Translations under genes and position numbers: made by a program
From: Pseudomonadota bacterium
GTDB taxonomy: Bacteria; Pseudomonadota; Alphaproteobacteria; Sphingomonadales; Sphingomonadaceae
Assembly: GCA_023433305.1 (NCBI GenBank)
Contig: JAEZCZ010000044.1
Span: forward strand, 1 to 42,169
Length of the DNA stretch: 42,169 bases
Direction: 5' to 3'
Shown here: positions 8,339 to 16,399 of the stretch, piece after piece
Position numbering within the stretch: the stretch's first letter is position 1
Layout of the letters: every line of letters starts with the position of its first letter
The notes under the pieces: generated by a model
The model's database searches: none
Seen by the model: only the letters and a program-made list of their open reading frames with translations
Told to the model about the DNA's origin: nothing

Positions 8339-9742
8339 TCAACCTTCCATCTCTTCGAGTTCCTTGCCCTTCGTCTCCTTGATGAAGGAGCGGACGAGGA
8401 AGATGCTGATGACTGCCGCCGCGGTGTAGAGCGCGTAGGTTCCCGCCAGGCCGAGACCGTCGGCCATCGCCGGGAAGCTCTGCACGACGAGGTAGTTGGC
8501 GCCCCATTGCGCCAGCCCCGCCACTGCCAGCGCGGAGCCGCGCATCTGGTTGGGGAACATCTCGCCGAGCATGACCCACATGACCGGGCCCCAGCTCATA
8601 TTGAAGAAGATCACGTAGAGGTTGGCGGCGATGAGCGCTGTCATACCTGCCGTGTCGCCGAGCATCAGGTTGCCCGCCGCATCGGACTGGGCGCCGCTGA
8701 AGGCCCAGGTCATCGCGCCGAGCGTCACGGCCATTCCGGCCGAACCGATCAGGAGCAGCGGCTTGCGGCCGATCTTGTCGATGACGAGCAGCGCCACGAA
8801 AACCGCGGCGATCGAGACGACGCCGGAGATGATATTGCGCTCGAGCGCCACTTCTTCCGACACGCCGGCCAGCCGCCACAGGGTCTCGCCGTAATAGAAG
8901 ATGATGTTGATGCCCACGAACTGCTGGAAGGTGGCCAGCATGATCCCGGCCCACACGATCGGTCGGAACACCGTGCCCGGCGCCGCAACGTCGCGGAAGC
9001 TGGGGCGGTGGTCCTTGGAGAAGCTGGCTTTGATCTCGCCGACCTTGCGGTTCGCTTCGTCAGCTCCGAACAGGCGCGTGAGCACCGTGCGGGCCTCCTC
9101 CGGGCGGCCACGGCTGACGAGATAGCGCGGGCTTTCCGGGATGAAGAACAGCGCAACCAGGAACACCACGGCCGGAATAGCCTGCGCTAGGTACATCCAG
9201 CGCCATGCCGGCAGGCCCGCTACGTCCCCGAGCGAGTTGCCGGCAGCCTGGGCCAGGAAGTAGTTCACCACGAACGCCGCCGTGAGGCCGGTGATGATCA
9301 TCACCTGCTGGACCGTGGTCAACCGGCCGCGAATGTTCGCGGGGGCGACCTCCGAAATGTACAGCGGCGAGAGCACGCTGGCCGCGCCGACGGCCATGCC
9401 GCCCGCGAACCGGGCGATGACGAATAACGTGTGAATTTCGGTCATGCCCTGGACCAGCGCGCCGACCACGAACAGCAGCGCTGCCAGGATCATAACCGTG
9501 CGCCGGCCGATGGCGTCGGCGAGGCGGCCCGCGAAGAACGCGCCGACCGCGCAGCCAATCAGCAGCGAGCCGACCGTGAAGCCCAGGCCCGCCGAGCTGA
9601 GTGCGAATTCCTCGGTCAGGCCTTGCTGCGTGCCGTTGACGGCACCGCTGTCATAGCCGAACAGCAGGCCGCCGATCGTTGCCACTGCAACGATGGCGCT
9701 GATTAGCGCCGTGTTCACGGTCCCGCGCGATGGTGTGCTCAT
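8339..9742 (-). CDS. MFS sugar porter (XylE/GalP/glucose-transporter type)
   Basis: 467 aa inner-membrane symporter, about 12 membrane segments. Sugar-porter hallmarks are present: GGLLFGYDSGAVNG in the first helix, DAIGRR after TM2, PESPRYLV before the central loop, FQQFVGINIIFYY in the TM7 region, DKIGRKPLLL, and KETKGKELEEM at the C-terminus. The start is ATG at 9742 with GAGGGAGGGG in front; upstream in-frame ATGs would add an unlikely Arg-rich tail. Operator copy 2 lies 42 nt upstream of the start. It probably brings in monosaccharides (glucose, galactose or xylose) freed by the adjacent GH5, GH35 and GH31 enzymes. The specific sugar cannot be told from sequence. Confidence 0.9.
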   Translation of the reverse strand: MSTPSRGTVNTALISAIVAVATIGGLLFGYDSGAVNGTQQGLTEEFALSSAGLGFTVGSLLIGCAVGAFFAGRLADAIGRRTVMILAALLFVVGALVQGMTEIHTLFVIARFAGGMAVGAASVLSPLYISEVAPANIRGRLTTVQQVMIITGLTAAFVVNYFLAQAAGNSLGDVAGLPAWRWMYLAQAIPAVVFLVALFFIPESPRYLVSRGRPEEARTVLTRLFGADEANRKVGEIKASFSKDHRPSFRDVAAPGTVFRPIVWAGIMLATFQQFVGINIIFYYGETLWRLAGVSEEVALERNIISGVVSIAAVFVALLVIDKIGRKPLLLIGSAGMAVTLGAMTWAFSGAQSDAAGNLMLGDTAGMTALIAANLYVIFFNMSWGPVMWVMLGEMFPNQMRGSALAVAGLAQWGANYLVVQSFPAMADGLGLAGTYALYTAAAVISIFLVRSFIKETKGKELEEMEG

Positions 9743-9784
9743 CTGTCCCCTCCCTCGGCGCCGCCATTGCGGCTTGCCTGTCAA

Positions 9785-9798
9785 TGTTAGCGCTAACG
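9785..9798. promoter_or_regulatory. LacI/GalR-type operator, copy 2
   Basis: TGTTAGCGCTAACG: the inner 12 bp GTTAGCGCTAAC are a perfect palindrome. It lies 42 nt before the MFS porter start and overlaps the stop codon of the GH5 gene (TAG read from 9795-9793). It would serve the porter-Hal3-Hal4 transcription unit. Confidence 0.78.
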
Positions 9799-10821
9799 TA
9801 TTCCGGGCTTGTCCGGCTGGCAAGCGGGATTAGTGCCTGCCAGTTCGCGCAGCTTCGAACGCAGCAGCTTCCCCGACTCGGTCAGGTCCTCGTCGGTCCA
9901 TCCGGACGGGGCGGTGCCGGGCTTCAGCGCCGCGCTGCTTTCGTCGCGGTCGCCGATCGACCAGGCCATCCAGCCGATGTTGCGTGCCTCCGCCCAATCC
10001 CACCACTTTTCGCTCTCCGCATGGTCGAGCGGCCCGTCGCCGGTCGCTTCGACCGTGCCGAATTCGGTGATCAACAAGGCCAGTTCCTTGCCGAGCGCGG
10101 CATCGCCCTTGTCGCGCAATTCCTGGCGGTGCGTGCCTGCATAGTAGTGGAGCGTATAACCGACGTTGTCGAAAGCGAGCGGATCGGCGGCGGCGATATC
10201 CACATCCTGGCTCCAGCTCGGGCTGCCCGCGATCAGCAGGTTGTCGGGATCGATCGCACGGACTGCGGCGAAAATCCGCTCGTGATAGGGCTTCACGTCG
10301 CGCGACCAGTCGACGCCGTCACGGAGCGGCTCGTTCCAGTCCTCGTAGATCAGGTTCGGCAGATGGCCGTACTTGCGCGCGATGGCGGTCAGAAATTGCT
10401 CCGCTTCGTCGGGGTAGGCGCGGTGCGCGTGCCAGTCGACGACCACGTAGAGCCCGTTGGCAACCGCGGCATCGATCACCGTGCTGGCTTTGGCGAACTC
10501 GCGGTCGAAATGCTGGCGCGCGCTGTCCTCGCCTTCGGCGGCGATGGCCGCCCGCACGACATCGACCTTCCAGTCCTTCGCGAGCCACGCGACGGTCTCG
10601 GCGTCGTAATACTGAGGCGCCCATTGCGACCAGAACAGGCTCATGCCGCGCAGCGTCACCGGCTGCCCGTGCGCGCCCACGATGTTGCCGTCGGCAGCCG
10701 ACAGCGCGCCATGGCATGCCACCGGGCTGCCCGCCGGCGCCGAGGCGCTGGCAGATCCGGCCGCCGCAAGCGCGATTGCGCAGCTGGCAGCGGACAACGC
10801 GGCCCGTATCCCTTCGCTCAT
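9793..10821 (-). CDS. GH5 family endo-beta-1,4-glucanase, secreted
   Basis: 342 aa. An N-terminal Ala-rich signal segment (about residues 1-28) is followed by a single GH5 TIM barrel. The opening LRGMSLFWSQW resembles subfamily 2 cellulases. E164 in DWNEP is the acid/base and E253 in ITEFGT the nucleophile; HAHRAYP and WMAWSIGD match family positions. It would cut beta-1,4-glucan backbones (cellulose or xyloglucan) outside the cytoplasm. The start ATG at 10821 has GGAGAGG close in front. It is divergent from GH35-GH31 with operator copy 3 between them, so all three are likely induced together. No cellulose-binding module is present. Its stop overlaps operator copy 2. Activity on xyloglucan rather than cellulose is inferred from neighbours only. 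Confidence 0.88.
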   Translation of the reverse strand: MSEGIRAALSAASCAIALAAAGSASASAPAGSPVACHGALSAADGNIVGAHGQPVTLRGMSLFWSQWAPQYYDAETVAWLAKDWKVDVVRAAIAAEGEDSARQHFDREFAKASTVIDAAVANGLYVVVDWHAHRAYPDEAEQFLTAIARKYGHLPNLIYEDWNEPLRDGVDWSRDVKPYHERIFAAVRAIDPDNLLIAGSPSWSQDVDIAAADPLAFDNVGYTLHYYAGTHRQELRDKGDAALGKELALLITEFGTVEATGDGPLDHAESEKWWDWAEARNIGWMAWSIGDRDESSAALKPGTAPSGWTDEDLTESGKLLRSKLRELAGTNPACQPDKPGIR

Positions 10822-10882
10822 CGCCCTCTCCTCGTCTCGCACTCGTCTGGTGCGGGCTAGGCAAAGCATCGCAGCTTTGTCA

Positions 10883-10896
10883 TGGTAGCGCAAACA
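10883..10896. promoter_or_regulatory. LacI/GalR-type operator, copy 3
   Basis: TGGTAGCGCAAACA, the least symmetric copy, lies in the 90-nt gap between divergent GH5 and GH35. It is 15 nt before the GH35 GTG (just upstream of AAGGAGAG) and 61 nt before the GH5 ATG, so one site could govern both directions. Confidence 0.65.
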
Positions 10897-10911
10897 TAAG
10901 GAGAGGGACGG

Positions 10912-12534
10912 GTGCTGGGGCGGACACTTTTCGCGATCCTTTGCGCGGCCGTTATGGTCGTCTTGCCGGGCAGTCCACAGGCACAAGCGCCGCGCATCGC
11001 GGCGGGCAAGGCTCGCCCGGTGCTGATGGTGGACGGCGCGCCGTTCCTCGTGCTCGGCGCGCAGGCCAACAACTCCTCCAACTACCCGGCGATGCTCGAC
11101 GAGGTCTGGCCCGCGGTCGAGCGGATCGGCGCCAACACGCTCCTGATGCCGGTGGCCTGGGAGCAGGTCGAACCCGTCGAAGGGCAGTTCGACTTCGGCT
11201 TCGTCGATACCCTGCTCGAGCAGGCCCGCGCCCGCGACAAGCGCCTGGTCCTGCTGTGGTTCGCGACCTGGAAGAACACCGGCGCCAGCTATGCCCCCGC
11301 CTGGGTGAAGACCGATGGCAAGCGCTTCCCGCGCATGCGCCATCCCGACGGGCGCGCGCACTACGCGCTCAGCCCGCACGGTACCGAGACCCTCGCCGCC
11401 GACGCGCGCGCCTTCGCGCGGCTGATGCGGCATCTCAGGGAGAACGACGCCCAGCACACGGTGATCATGGTGCAGGTCGAGAACGAGGCCGGCAGCTACG
11501 ATCTCGCGCGCGATCACGCGCCCGAACCCGCGCGCCTCTTCGCCGAGCCGATCCCCGCCGAGCTCGCCGCCGCACTTGCGATCCCCCGCCAGCCCTGGGC
11601 CGAAGCCTTCGGCCCCCGCGCCGAGCAATTCTTCATGACCTGGCACCTCGCCCGCTACGTCGACCGGGTCGCCGCGGCCGGCAAGCGCGAGTGGCCGCTT
11701 CCGCTCTACGTGAACGCCGCGCTCGGCGACGCCTTCACCGAGGAGGCCGGCAACGTCGGCCCCTCGGGCGGCCCCAACTGGAACGCGCTGCCGATCTGGC
11801 GCGCCGCCGCCCCGCACATCGATGCCTTCGCGCCCGACATCTACACCCGCGACCCGGCGGCGGTGGAGAAGTTCCTCGACCGTTACGCGGACCCCGGCCC
11901 GCTCATGGTGCCCGAGATCGGCAACGCCGCGGAGTTCGCGCGCTTCGTCTGGCCGGCGCTCGGCCGCGGCGCGGTGATGTTCACCCCGTTCGGCATCGAT
12001 GGCACCGGCTATTCGAACTACCCGCTCGGCGCGAAGGCGCTCGACGACGCCACGCTCGAGGCCTTCGCCGCGCCGTTCCGCCTGCTCGGCCCCGCGGCGC
12101 GAGACTGGGCGCGGATCGCGGGCGACCACCCGACCTGGGGCGTCGCCAAGGGCGCGGACGGCGCCGACCGCGCAACCACCTTCGGCCGCTGGAAGGTCAC
12201 CGCGCAATTTGCCCGCTGGAGCTTCGGCGAGGACGACTGGACCTGGATCGAACGCGACGCGCACCCGCTGAAGGACGCGCCCGTCGGCGGGGCGCTCGTC
12301 GCCCGGCTCGGGCCCGACAGGTTCCTCGTCACCGGCAACGACGTGCGCGTGCGCCTCGCGCTCGCCGAACCCCGGCCCGGCGAGCAGGCGCAAATTCTCT
12401 CCGCCGAGGAAGGGACCTTCGTCGGCGGCGAATGGCGCATGACGCGCCGCTGGAACGGCGACCAGATCGACTACGGCTTCAACTTCGGGGCCGAGCCGGT
12501 CTGGTTGATGATCGAGATGGGGAGTTACGAATGA
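10912..12534 (+). CDS. GH35 beta-galactosidase with DUF5597-type C-terminus (Bgl35A-like)
   Basis: 540 aa with a signal peptide ending near PGSPQAQA. The GH35 barrel has acid/base E192 in QVENEAG and nucleophile E335 in VPEIGN, a spacing of 143 residues, nearly that of Cellvibrio japonicus Bgl35A. The remainder (about 410-540) matches the C-terminal beta domain usual in this subfamily. The start is GTG at 10912 with AAGGAGAG in front. The stop overlaps the GH31 start as ATGA, so the two are made together. In Cellvibrio the same pair removes galactose and then xylose from xyloglucan oligosaccharides, probably in the periplasm. That role is inferred here from family and context; a general beta-galactosidase is possible. 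Confidence 0.88.
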   Translation: MLGRTLFAILCAAVMVVLPGSPQAQAPRIAAGKARPVLMVDGAPFLVLGAQANNSSNYPAMLDEVWPAVERIGANTLLMPVAWEQVEPVEGQFDFGFVDTLLEQARARDKRLVLLWFATWKNTGASYAPAWVKTDGKRFPRMRHPDGRAHYALSPHGTETLAADARAFARLMRHLRENDAQHTVIMVQVENEAGSYDLARDHAPEPARLFAEPIPAELAAALAIPRQPWAEAFGPRAEQFFMTWHLARYVDRVAAAGKREWPLPLYVNAALGDAFTEEAGNVGPSGGPNWNALPIWRAAAPHIDAFAPDIYTRDPAAVEKFLDRYADPGPLMVPEIGNAAEFARFVWPALGRGAVMFTPFGIDGTGYSNYPLGAKALDDATLEAFAAPFRLLGPAARDWARIAGDHPTWGVAKGADGADRATTFGRWKVTAQFARWSFGEDDWTWIERDAHPLKDAPVGGALVARLGPDRFLVTGNDVRVRLALAEPRPGEQAQILSAEEGTFVGGEWRMTRRWNGDQIDYGFNFGAEPVWLMIEMGSYE

Positions 12535-15338
12535 GATACGCCGCCGCCTGCGCCGCGCTTGCCCTGTGGTCCGGTTCCGCGCTCGCCGGCGAGGTGCGCC
12601 AGGTCCCGCACGGGATGGAGGTGACCACCGACGCCGGAGAGACCGTGCGCGTGCTCGCCTATGCCGACGGCACGTTCCGCGTCACCGTGGCCGACACCCT
12701 GCCCGAGGGCCGCCCGACCGCGATGGTCGTGACGGCGCCTGACGGCGAGCCCGCCTTTTCCGCGACCGCGGAGGCGGCCACCCTCAAGACCGCCCGCTCA
12801 TCTGCAACCGTCGCGCTCGCCGACGGCCGGCTGACGGTCCACGACGCGACCGGCAAGCTGCTGCTCGACGAATACGCACCGGCCCGCGCGCTGACGCCGG
12901 TCACCCTCGAAGGCCAGCCCTGGCTCGCCACCCGCGTCCAGTTCAACCGGGGCACCGACGAAGGGCTCTACGGCCTCGGCCAGCACCAGAATGGCCAAAT
13001 GAACTACAACGGCGAGGACGTCGAACTCGCCCAGCACAACATGGCGATCGCCGTGCCCTACCTGCTGTCGACGCGCGGCTACGGCGTGCTGTGGGACAAC
13101 GCCTCGATCACGCGCGTCGGCGATCCGCAGCCTTACGAGAAGCTCGCAGCCGGGTGGCAGGCCGACTACTACCTCGGCACCGAGCGGGTGCTGTCCCGGC
13201 CCGAGCAGACGATCGACTACCAGTACATCCGCGATCAGGCGCGCTGGCCCGAGGAGGCGAAAGCGCAGACCGTCGCCGCCACCACCGGCCAGAACACCGC
13301 CGGCAACGCGGTGCAGACCCAGCGCGTCGTCTGGACCGGCCGCTTCACCCCGCAAGCCGGCGGCACCCACAAGTTCCGCCTCTACTCGTCGAGCTACGCA
13401 AAGGTCTTCGCCGACGACAAGGAAGTGCTCAGCCGCTGGCGGCAGAACTGGAACCCCTGGTACCACCACTTCGAGCTGGATCTTGTCGAGGGCAAGCCAG
13501 TCGAGCTGCGCGTCGAGTGGGAGCCCAACCAGGGTTACATCGCGCTCGAGCACGCCGATCCGCTGCCGGCGGAAGACCGCCATTCGGTCAGCTTCGCGTC
13601 CGATGCCGGCAAGGCGATCGACTATTACGTCGTCCCCGGCGCCGACATGGACGCGCTCGTCGCGGGCTACCGCCGCCTCACCGGCAAGGCGCCGATGATG
13701 CCGCGCTGGGCCTACGGTTTCTGGCAGTCGCGCCAGCGCTACGAGACCCAGGCGCAACTCGTCGACGTGTTCGAGCAATACCGCGGCCAGGATATCCCGA
13801 TCGACGCGATCGTGCAGGACTGGTTCTACTGGCCCGAGGACCAGTGGGGCAGCCACGCCTTCGATCCCGCCCGCTTCCCCGATCCCGCGGGCATGGTGGA
13901 TCGCATCCACGCACTCAACGGCCGCATCATGATCTCGGTCTGGCCGAAATTCTATCCGAACACCGCGAACGCGCGGGAGCTCGCGGCCAAGGGCTACCTG
14001 TACCAGCGGCCGCTCGAAGCCGGACAGAAGGACTGGGTCGGCCCCGGCTACGCCAACACCTTCTACGATCCCTACACCGGCGAAGCCCGCGACATCTATT
14101 TCCGCCAGATCCGCGAGGCGCTGGTCTCGAAGGGCTTCGATGCCTGGTGGATGGACGCGACCGAGCCCGACTGGCACTCCAACCTCTCGGTCGAGGAGCG
14201 CGCGTTCCAGATGACCTCGCCGGCTACCGGCGTTCCCGGCGCGGCGATCTTCAATTCCTACCCGCTCGTCCACGCCGAGGGCGTCGCCGAGGGCTTGCGC
14301 GAGGCCCAGCCCGACCGGCGCCCGTTCATCCTTACCCGCAGCGGCTTCGGCGGCGTGCAGCGCGCCTCGGCGGCGCTGTGGTCGGGCGACGTCGCCGCGC
14401 GCTGGGACGACTTGCGCGACCAGATCAGCGCGGGCGCCAACCTGTCGATCTCGGGCATCCCCAACTGGACGCACGACATCGGCGGCTTCGCGCTCGAGGA
14501 TCGGTTCTCGAAGGAAGACCCGGCGCACCTTCCCGAATGGCGCGAGCTCTACTTGCGCTGGTTCCAGTTCGGCGCCTTCACCCCGCTGTTCCGCAGCCAC
14601 GGCGAATACCCGGTCCGGGAAACCCCGATCATCGCCAAGGACGATCCGGCGATGCTGGAGGGCCTGACCTACTACCACCGCCTGCGCTACCGGCTGCTGC
14701 CCTACATCTACACCCTCGCGGCCGACACCTGGTTCGATGACGGCACGATGATGCGCCCGCTGGTGATGGACTTCGCCGCCGACCGGCGCGCCTGGGCCCT
14801 CGACGACCAATACCTTCTCGGCCCCGCCCTGCTGGTCGCGCCCGTGACCGAGTTCGGCGCGCGCGAGCGCTCGGTGTACCTGCCCGCCGGTGCGAGCTGG
14901 CACGATGCGAACACCGGCCGCCGGGTATCGGGCGGCCAGACCGTCGCGGTGGCGGCGCCGCGCGAACGCATGCCGCTGTTCGTGCGCGCCGGCGCGATCG
15001 TGCCGGCGGGCCGCGACGTGCAATGGACGGGCGAGGACCCGCAAGGCCCGCTCACGATCCACATTTTCCCCGGCGCCGACGGCGCGTTCACGCTCTACGA
15101 AGACCAGGGCGAGGACATGGGCTACACCCGCAACGAATTCGCCCGCATCCCAATGAGCTGGGACGACCGGGCCCGCCGGCTCAAGATCGGTTCGCGCGAA
15201 GGTAGCTTCCCGGGCATGGCCGCGACCCGCCGCATCGGGATCGTGATCCACGGCGATGGCGCGCAAGGGCCGGTGTTCGATCGCGAGCCGGACCGCTGGA
15301 TCGACTACGACGGAACCGCGCTGGAGCTGGGGTTCTAG
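12531..15338 (+). CDS. GH31 alpha-xylosidase with PA14 insert (Xyl31A-like)
   Basis: 935 aa, close to the length of Cellvibrio Xyl31A. A signal peptide (ends near GSALAG) and an N-terminal beta-sandwich come first. A PA14-like insertion follows at about residues 220-350 (WTGRFTPQAGGTHKFRLYS, RVEWEPNQGYI). The catalytic barrel has nucleophile D542 in WWMDATEPD and acid/base D620 in SGDVAARW, then C-terminal beta domains. The PA14 insert is a feature of xyloglucan alpha-xylosidases. It would remove alpha-1,6-xylose from xyloglucan oligosaccharides after GH5 cutting and GH35 degalactosylation. The start ATG at 12531 overlaps the GH35 stop. Alpha-glucosidase activity is the main alternative. Confidence 0.9.
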   Translation: MRYAAACAALALWSGSALAGEVRQVPHGMEVTTDAGETVRVLAYADGTFRVTVADTLPEGRPTAMVVTAPDGEPAFSATAEAATLKTARSSATVALADGRLTVHDATGKLLLDEYAPARALTPVTLEGQPWLATRVQFNRGTDEGLYGLGQHQNGQMNYNGEDVELAQHNMAIAVPYLLSTRGYGVLWDNASITRVGDPQPYEKLAAGWQADYYLGTERVLSRPEQTIDYQYIRDQARWPEEAKAQTVAATTGQNTAGNAVQTQRVVWTGRFTPQAGGTHKFRLYSSSYAKVFADDKEVLSRWRQNWNPWYHHFELDLVEGKPVELRVEWEPNQGYIALEHADPLPAEDRHSVSFASDAGKAIDYYVVPGADMDALVAGYRRLTGKAPMMPRWAYGFWQSRQRYETQAQLVDVFEQYRGQDIPIDAIVQDWFYWPEDQWGSHAFDPARFPDPAGMVDRIHALNGRIMISVWPKFYPNTANARELAAKGYLYQRPLEAGQKDWVGPGYANTFYDPYTGEARDIYFRQIREALVSKGFDAWWMDATEPDWHSNLSVEERAFQMTSPATGVPGAAIFNSYPLVHAEGVAEGLREAQPDRRPFILTRSGFGGVQRASAALWSGDVAARWDDLRDQISAGANLSISGIPNWTHDIGGFALEDRFSKEDPAHLPEWRELYLRWFQFGAFTPLFRSHGEYPVRETPIIAKDDPAMLEGLTYYHRLRYRLLPYIYTLAADTWFDDGTMMRPLVMDFAADRRAWALDDQYLLGPALLVAPVTEFGARERSVYLPAGASWHDANTGRRVSGGQTVAVAAPRERMPLFVRAGAIVPAGRDVQWTGEDPQGPLTIHIFPGADGAFTLYEDQGEDMGYTRNEFARIPMSWDDRARRLKIGSREGSFPGMAATRRIGIVIHGDGAQGPVFDREPDRWIDYDGTALELGF

Positions 15339-15342
15339 CCCA

Positions 15343-15420
15343 ATCACCTTCCCCCTGGACGGGGGAAGGATAGCGCAACTTGCTCCGGAACGCAGCTAGC
15401 GCAGCTTCGAAGGGGGTGAT
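15343..15420. repeat. Hairpin-rich spacer between convergent GH31 and KDG kinase genes
   Basis: CCTTCCCCC (15347-15355) and GGGGGAAGG (15361-15369) form a perfect 9-bp stem with a 5-nt loop. An outer ATCACC/GGTGAT pair (15343-15348 with 15415-15420) encloses it. It lies between two converging genes and may end transcription from both sides, though it lacks a clear T-run. It resembles in style the palindromes at 8269-8330. Confidence 0.5.
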
Positions 15421-15452
15421 CGCGCAACCGAGCGCAGCCTTCGATCGCGCCG

Positions 15453-16385
15453 TTACCCCCGCGCCTCCGCCGCCATCGCCTCATAAGGCGCGGCATGGTC
15501 GCGTTCGGGGATCGCGCCGTGGCGCATCACGGTCCAGCCGGCGAGCCGCTGGCCGTGCTCGGCGGCCTGCTCCGGCGGCCGGCCTCTCAGTCGTCCCGCG
15601 AGATAGCCGGCATCGAACGCATCGCCCGCGCCGCTGGTGTCGAGCGCATGGAGCTGCGTTGCAGGCTCGGCGAGCGTCCCGTCGGGAAGCATGATGCCCT
15701 CGGCCCCCAGCTTCACGACGACTTCCTCGCACCCCCAGGTGATCCAGTGCTCGCGGATCGTCTGCGGCCCGTCGCCCGCGTCGAGGCGCCGCTCGTCGTC
15801 GAGCGAGGGCAGGCCGAAGCTCGCCACGGCCGCGGCGCGGTCGCGCCAGACGCGCGCGGCTTCCGGGCTCTCCCACAGCCGTGGGCGATAGTTGCCGTCG
15901 AAGGCGACCTTTCCCCCCCGCCCGCGAACCTCGCGCGCGAGCGCGAGCACGGCTTCGCGCCCTTTGTCGGGCAGGATCGCTAGCGAGATCAGCGAGAAGA
16001 ACAGCAAGTCCGCCTCGCGCGCGATGGCGAGCGCCTGATCGATGCCGCGCGCCTCGAACATCCGCCGCGCCGCGCTCTCGCCGCGCCAGTACGAGAACGT
16101 CCGCTCGCCCTTCTCGTCGGTGGCGATGCTGTAGAGGCCCGTGGTGCGATCCGGGTCGGTGAGGACGAGCGAGACGTCCATCCCCTCGCGCGCCCAGGCC
16201 TGCCGCATGTGCCGCGCGAAAGGGTCGCCGCCCAGCGCCGTCAGATAGGCGACGTCGAGCCCCAGCCGCGTCAGGTGCAGCGCCACGTTGAGGGTATCGC
16301 CGCCGTAGTGCACGTCCCAGCGGCCCTGGCGGGCGGTCAGCTCGACCATGGCCTCGCCGAGGCAAACGATCCGGCTGCTGGTCAC
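15453..16385 (-). CDS. kdgK: 2-dehydro-3-deoxygluconate kinase (PfkB family)
   Basis: 310 aa ribokinase-family sugar kinase. It phosphorylates 2-keto-3-deoxygluconate to KDPG in the Entner-Doudoroff/uronate route. Visible motifs are N-terminal CLGEAMVEL, HYGGDTLNVALHL near the sugar site, and DTSGAGDAFDAGYLAG carrying the catalytic aspartate and anion hole. The start is GTG at 16385 with GGGAGG upstream, 14 nt after the mannonate dehydratase stop, so the two form an operon. Its substrate is the product of that dehydratase, which supports the specificity. No KDPG aldolase is seen in the window. Confidence 0.9.
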   Translation of the reverse strand: MTSSRIVCLGEAMVELTARQGRWDVHYGGDTLNVALHLTRLGLDVAYLTALGGDPFARHMRQAWAREGMDVSLVLTDPDRTTGLYSIATDEKGERTFSYWRGESAARRMFEARGIDQALAIAREADLLFFSLISLAILPDKGREAVLALAREVRGRGGKVAFDGNYRPRLWESPEAARVWRDRAAAVASFGLPSLDDERRLDAGDGPQTIREHWITWGCEEVVVKLGAEGIMLPDGTLAEPATQLHALDTSGAGDAFDAGYLAGRLRGRPPEQAAEHGQRLAGWTVMRHGAIPERDHAAPYEAMAAEARG

Positions 16386-16399
16386 CCCCCGCCTCCCAT

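Noticed and set aside
9793..12393. An 866-residue minus-strand frame joining GH5 to upstream sequence
   Set aside because: The upstream part is antisense to GH35. A signal peptide with a good Shine-Dalgarno starts GH5 at 10821.
10716..12530. A 1540-residue open frame running through the GH35 gene into GH31
   Set aside because: The part before 12531 is an Arg/Pro/Ala-rich shadow of GH35 in another frame. The real GH31 start is the ATG with a signal peptide at 12531.
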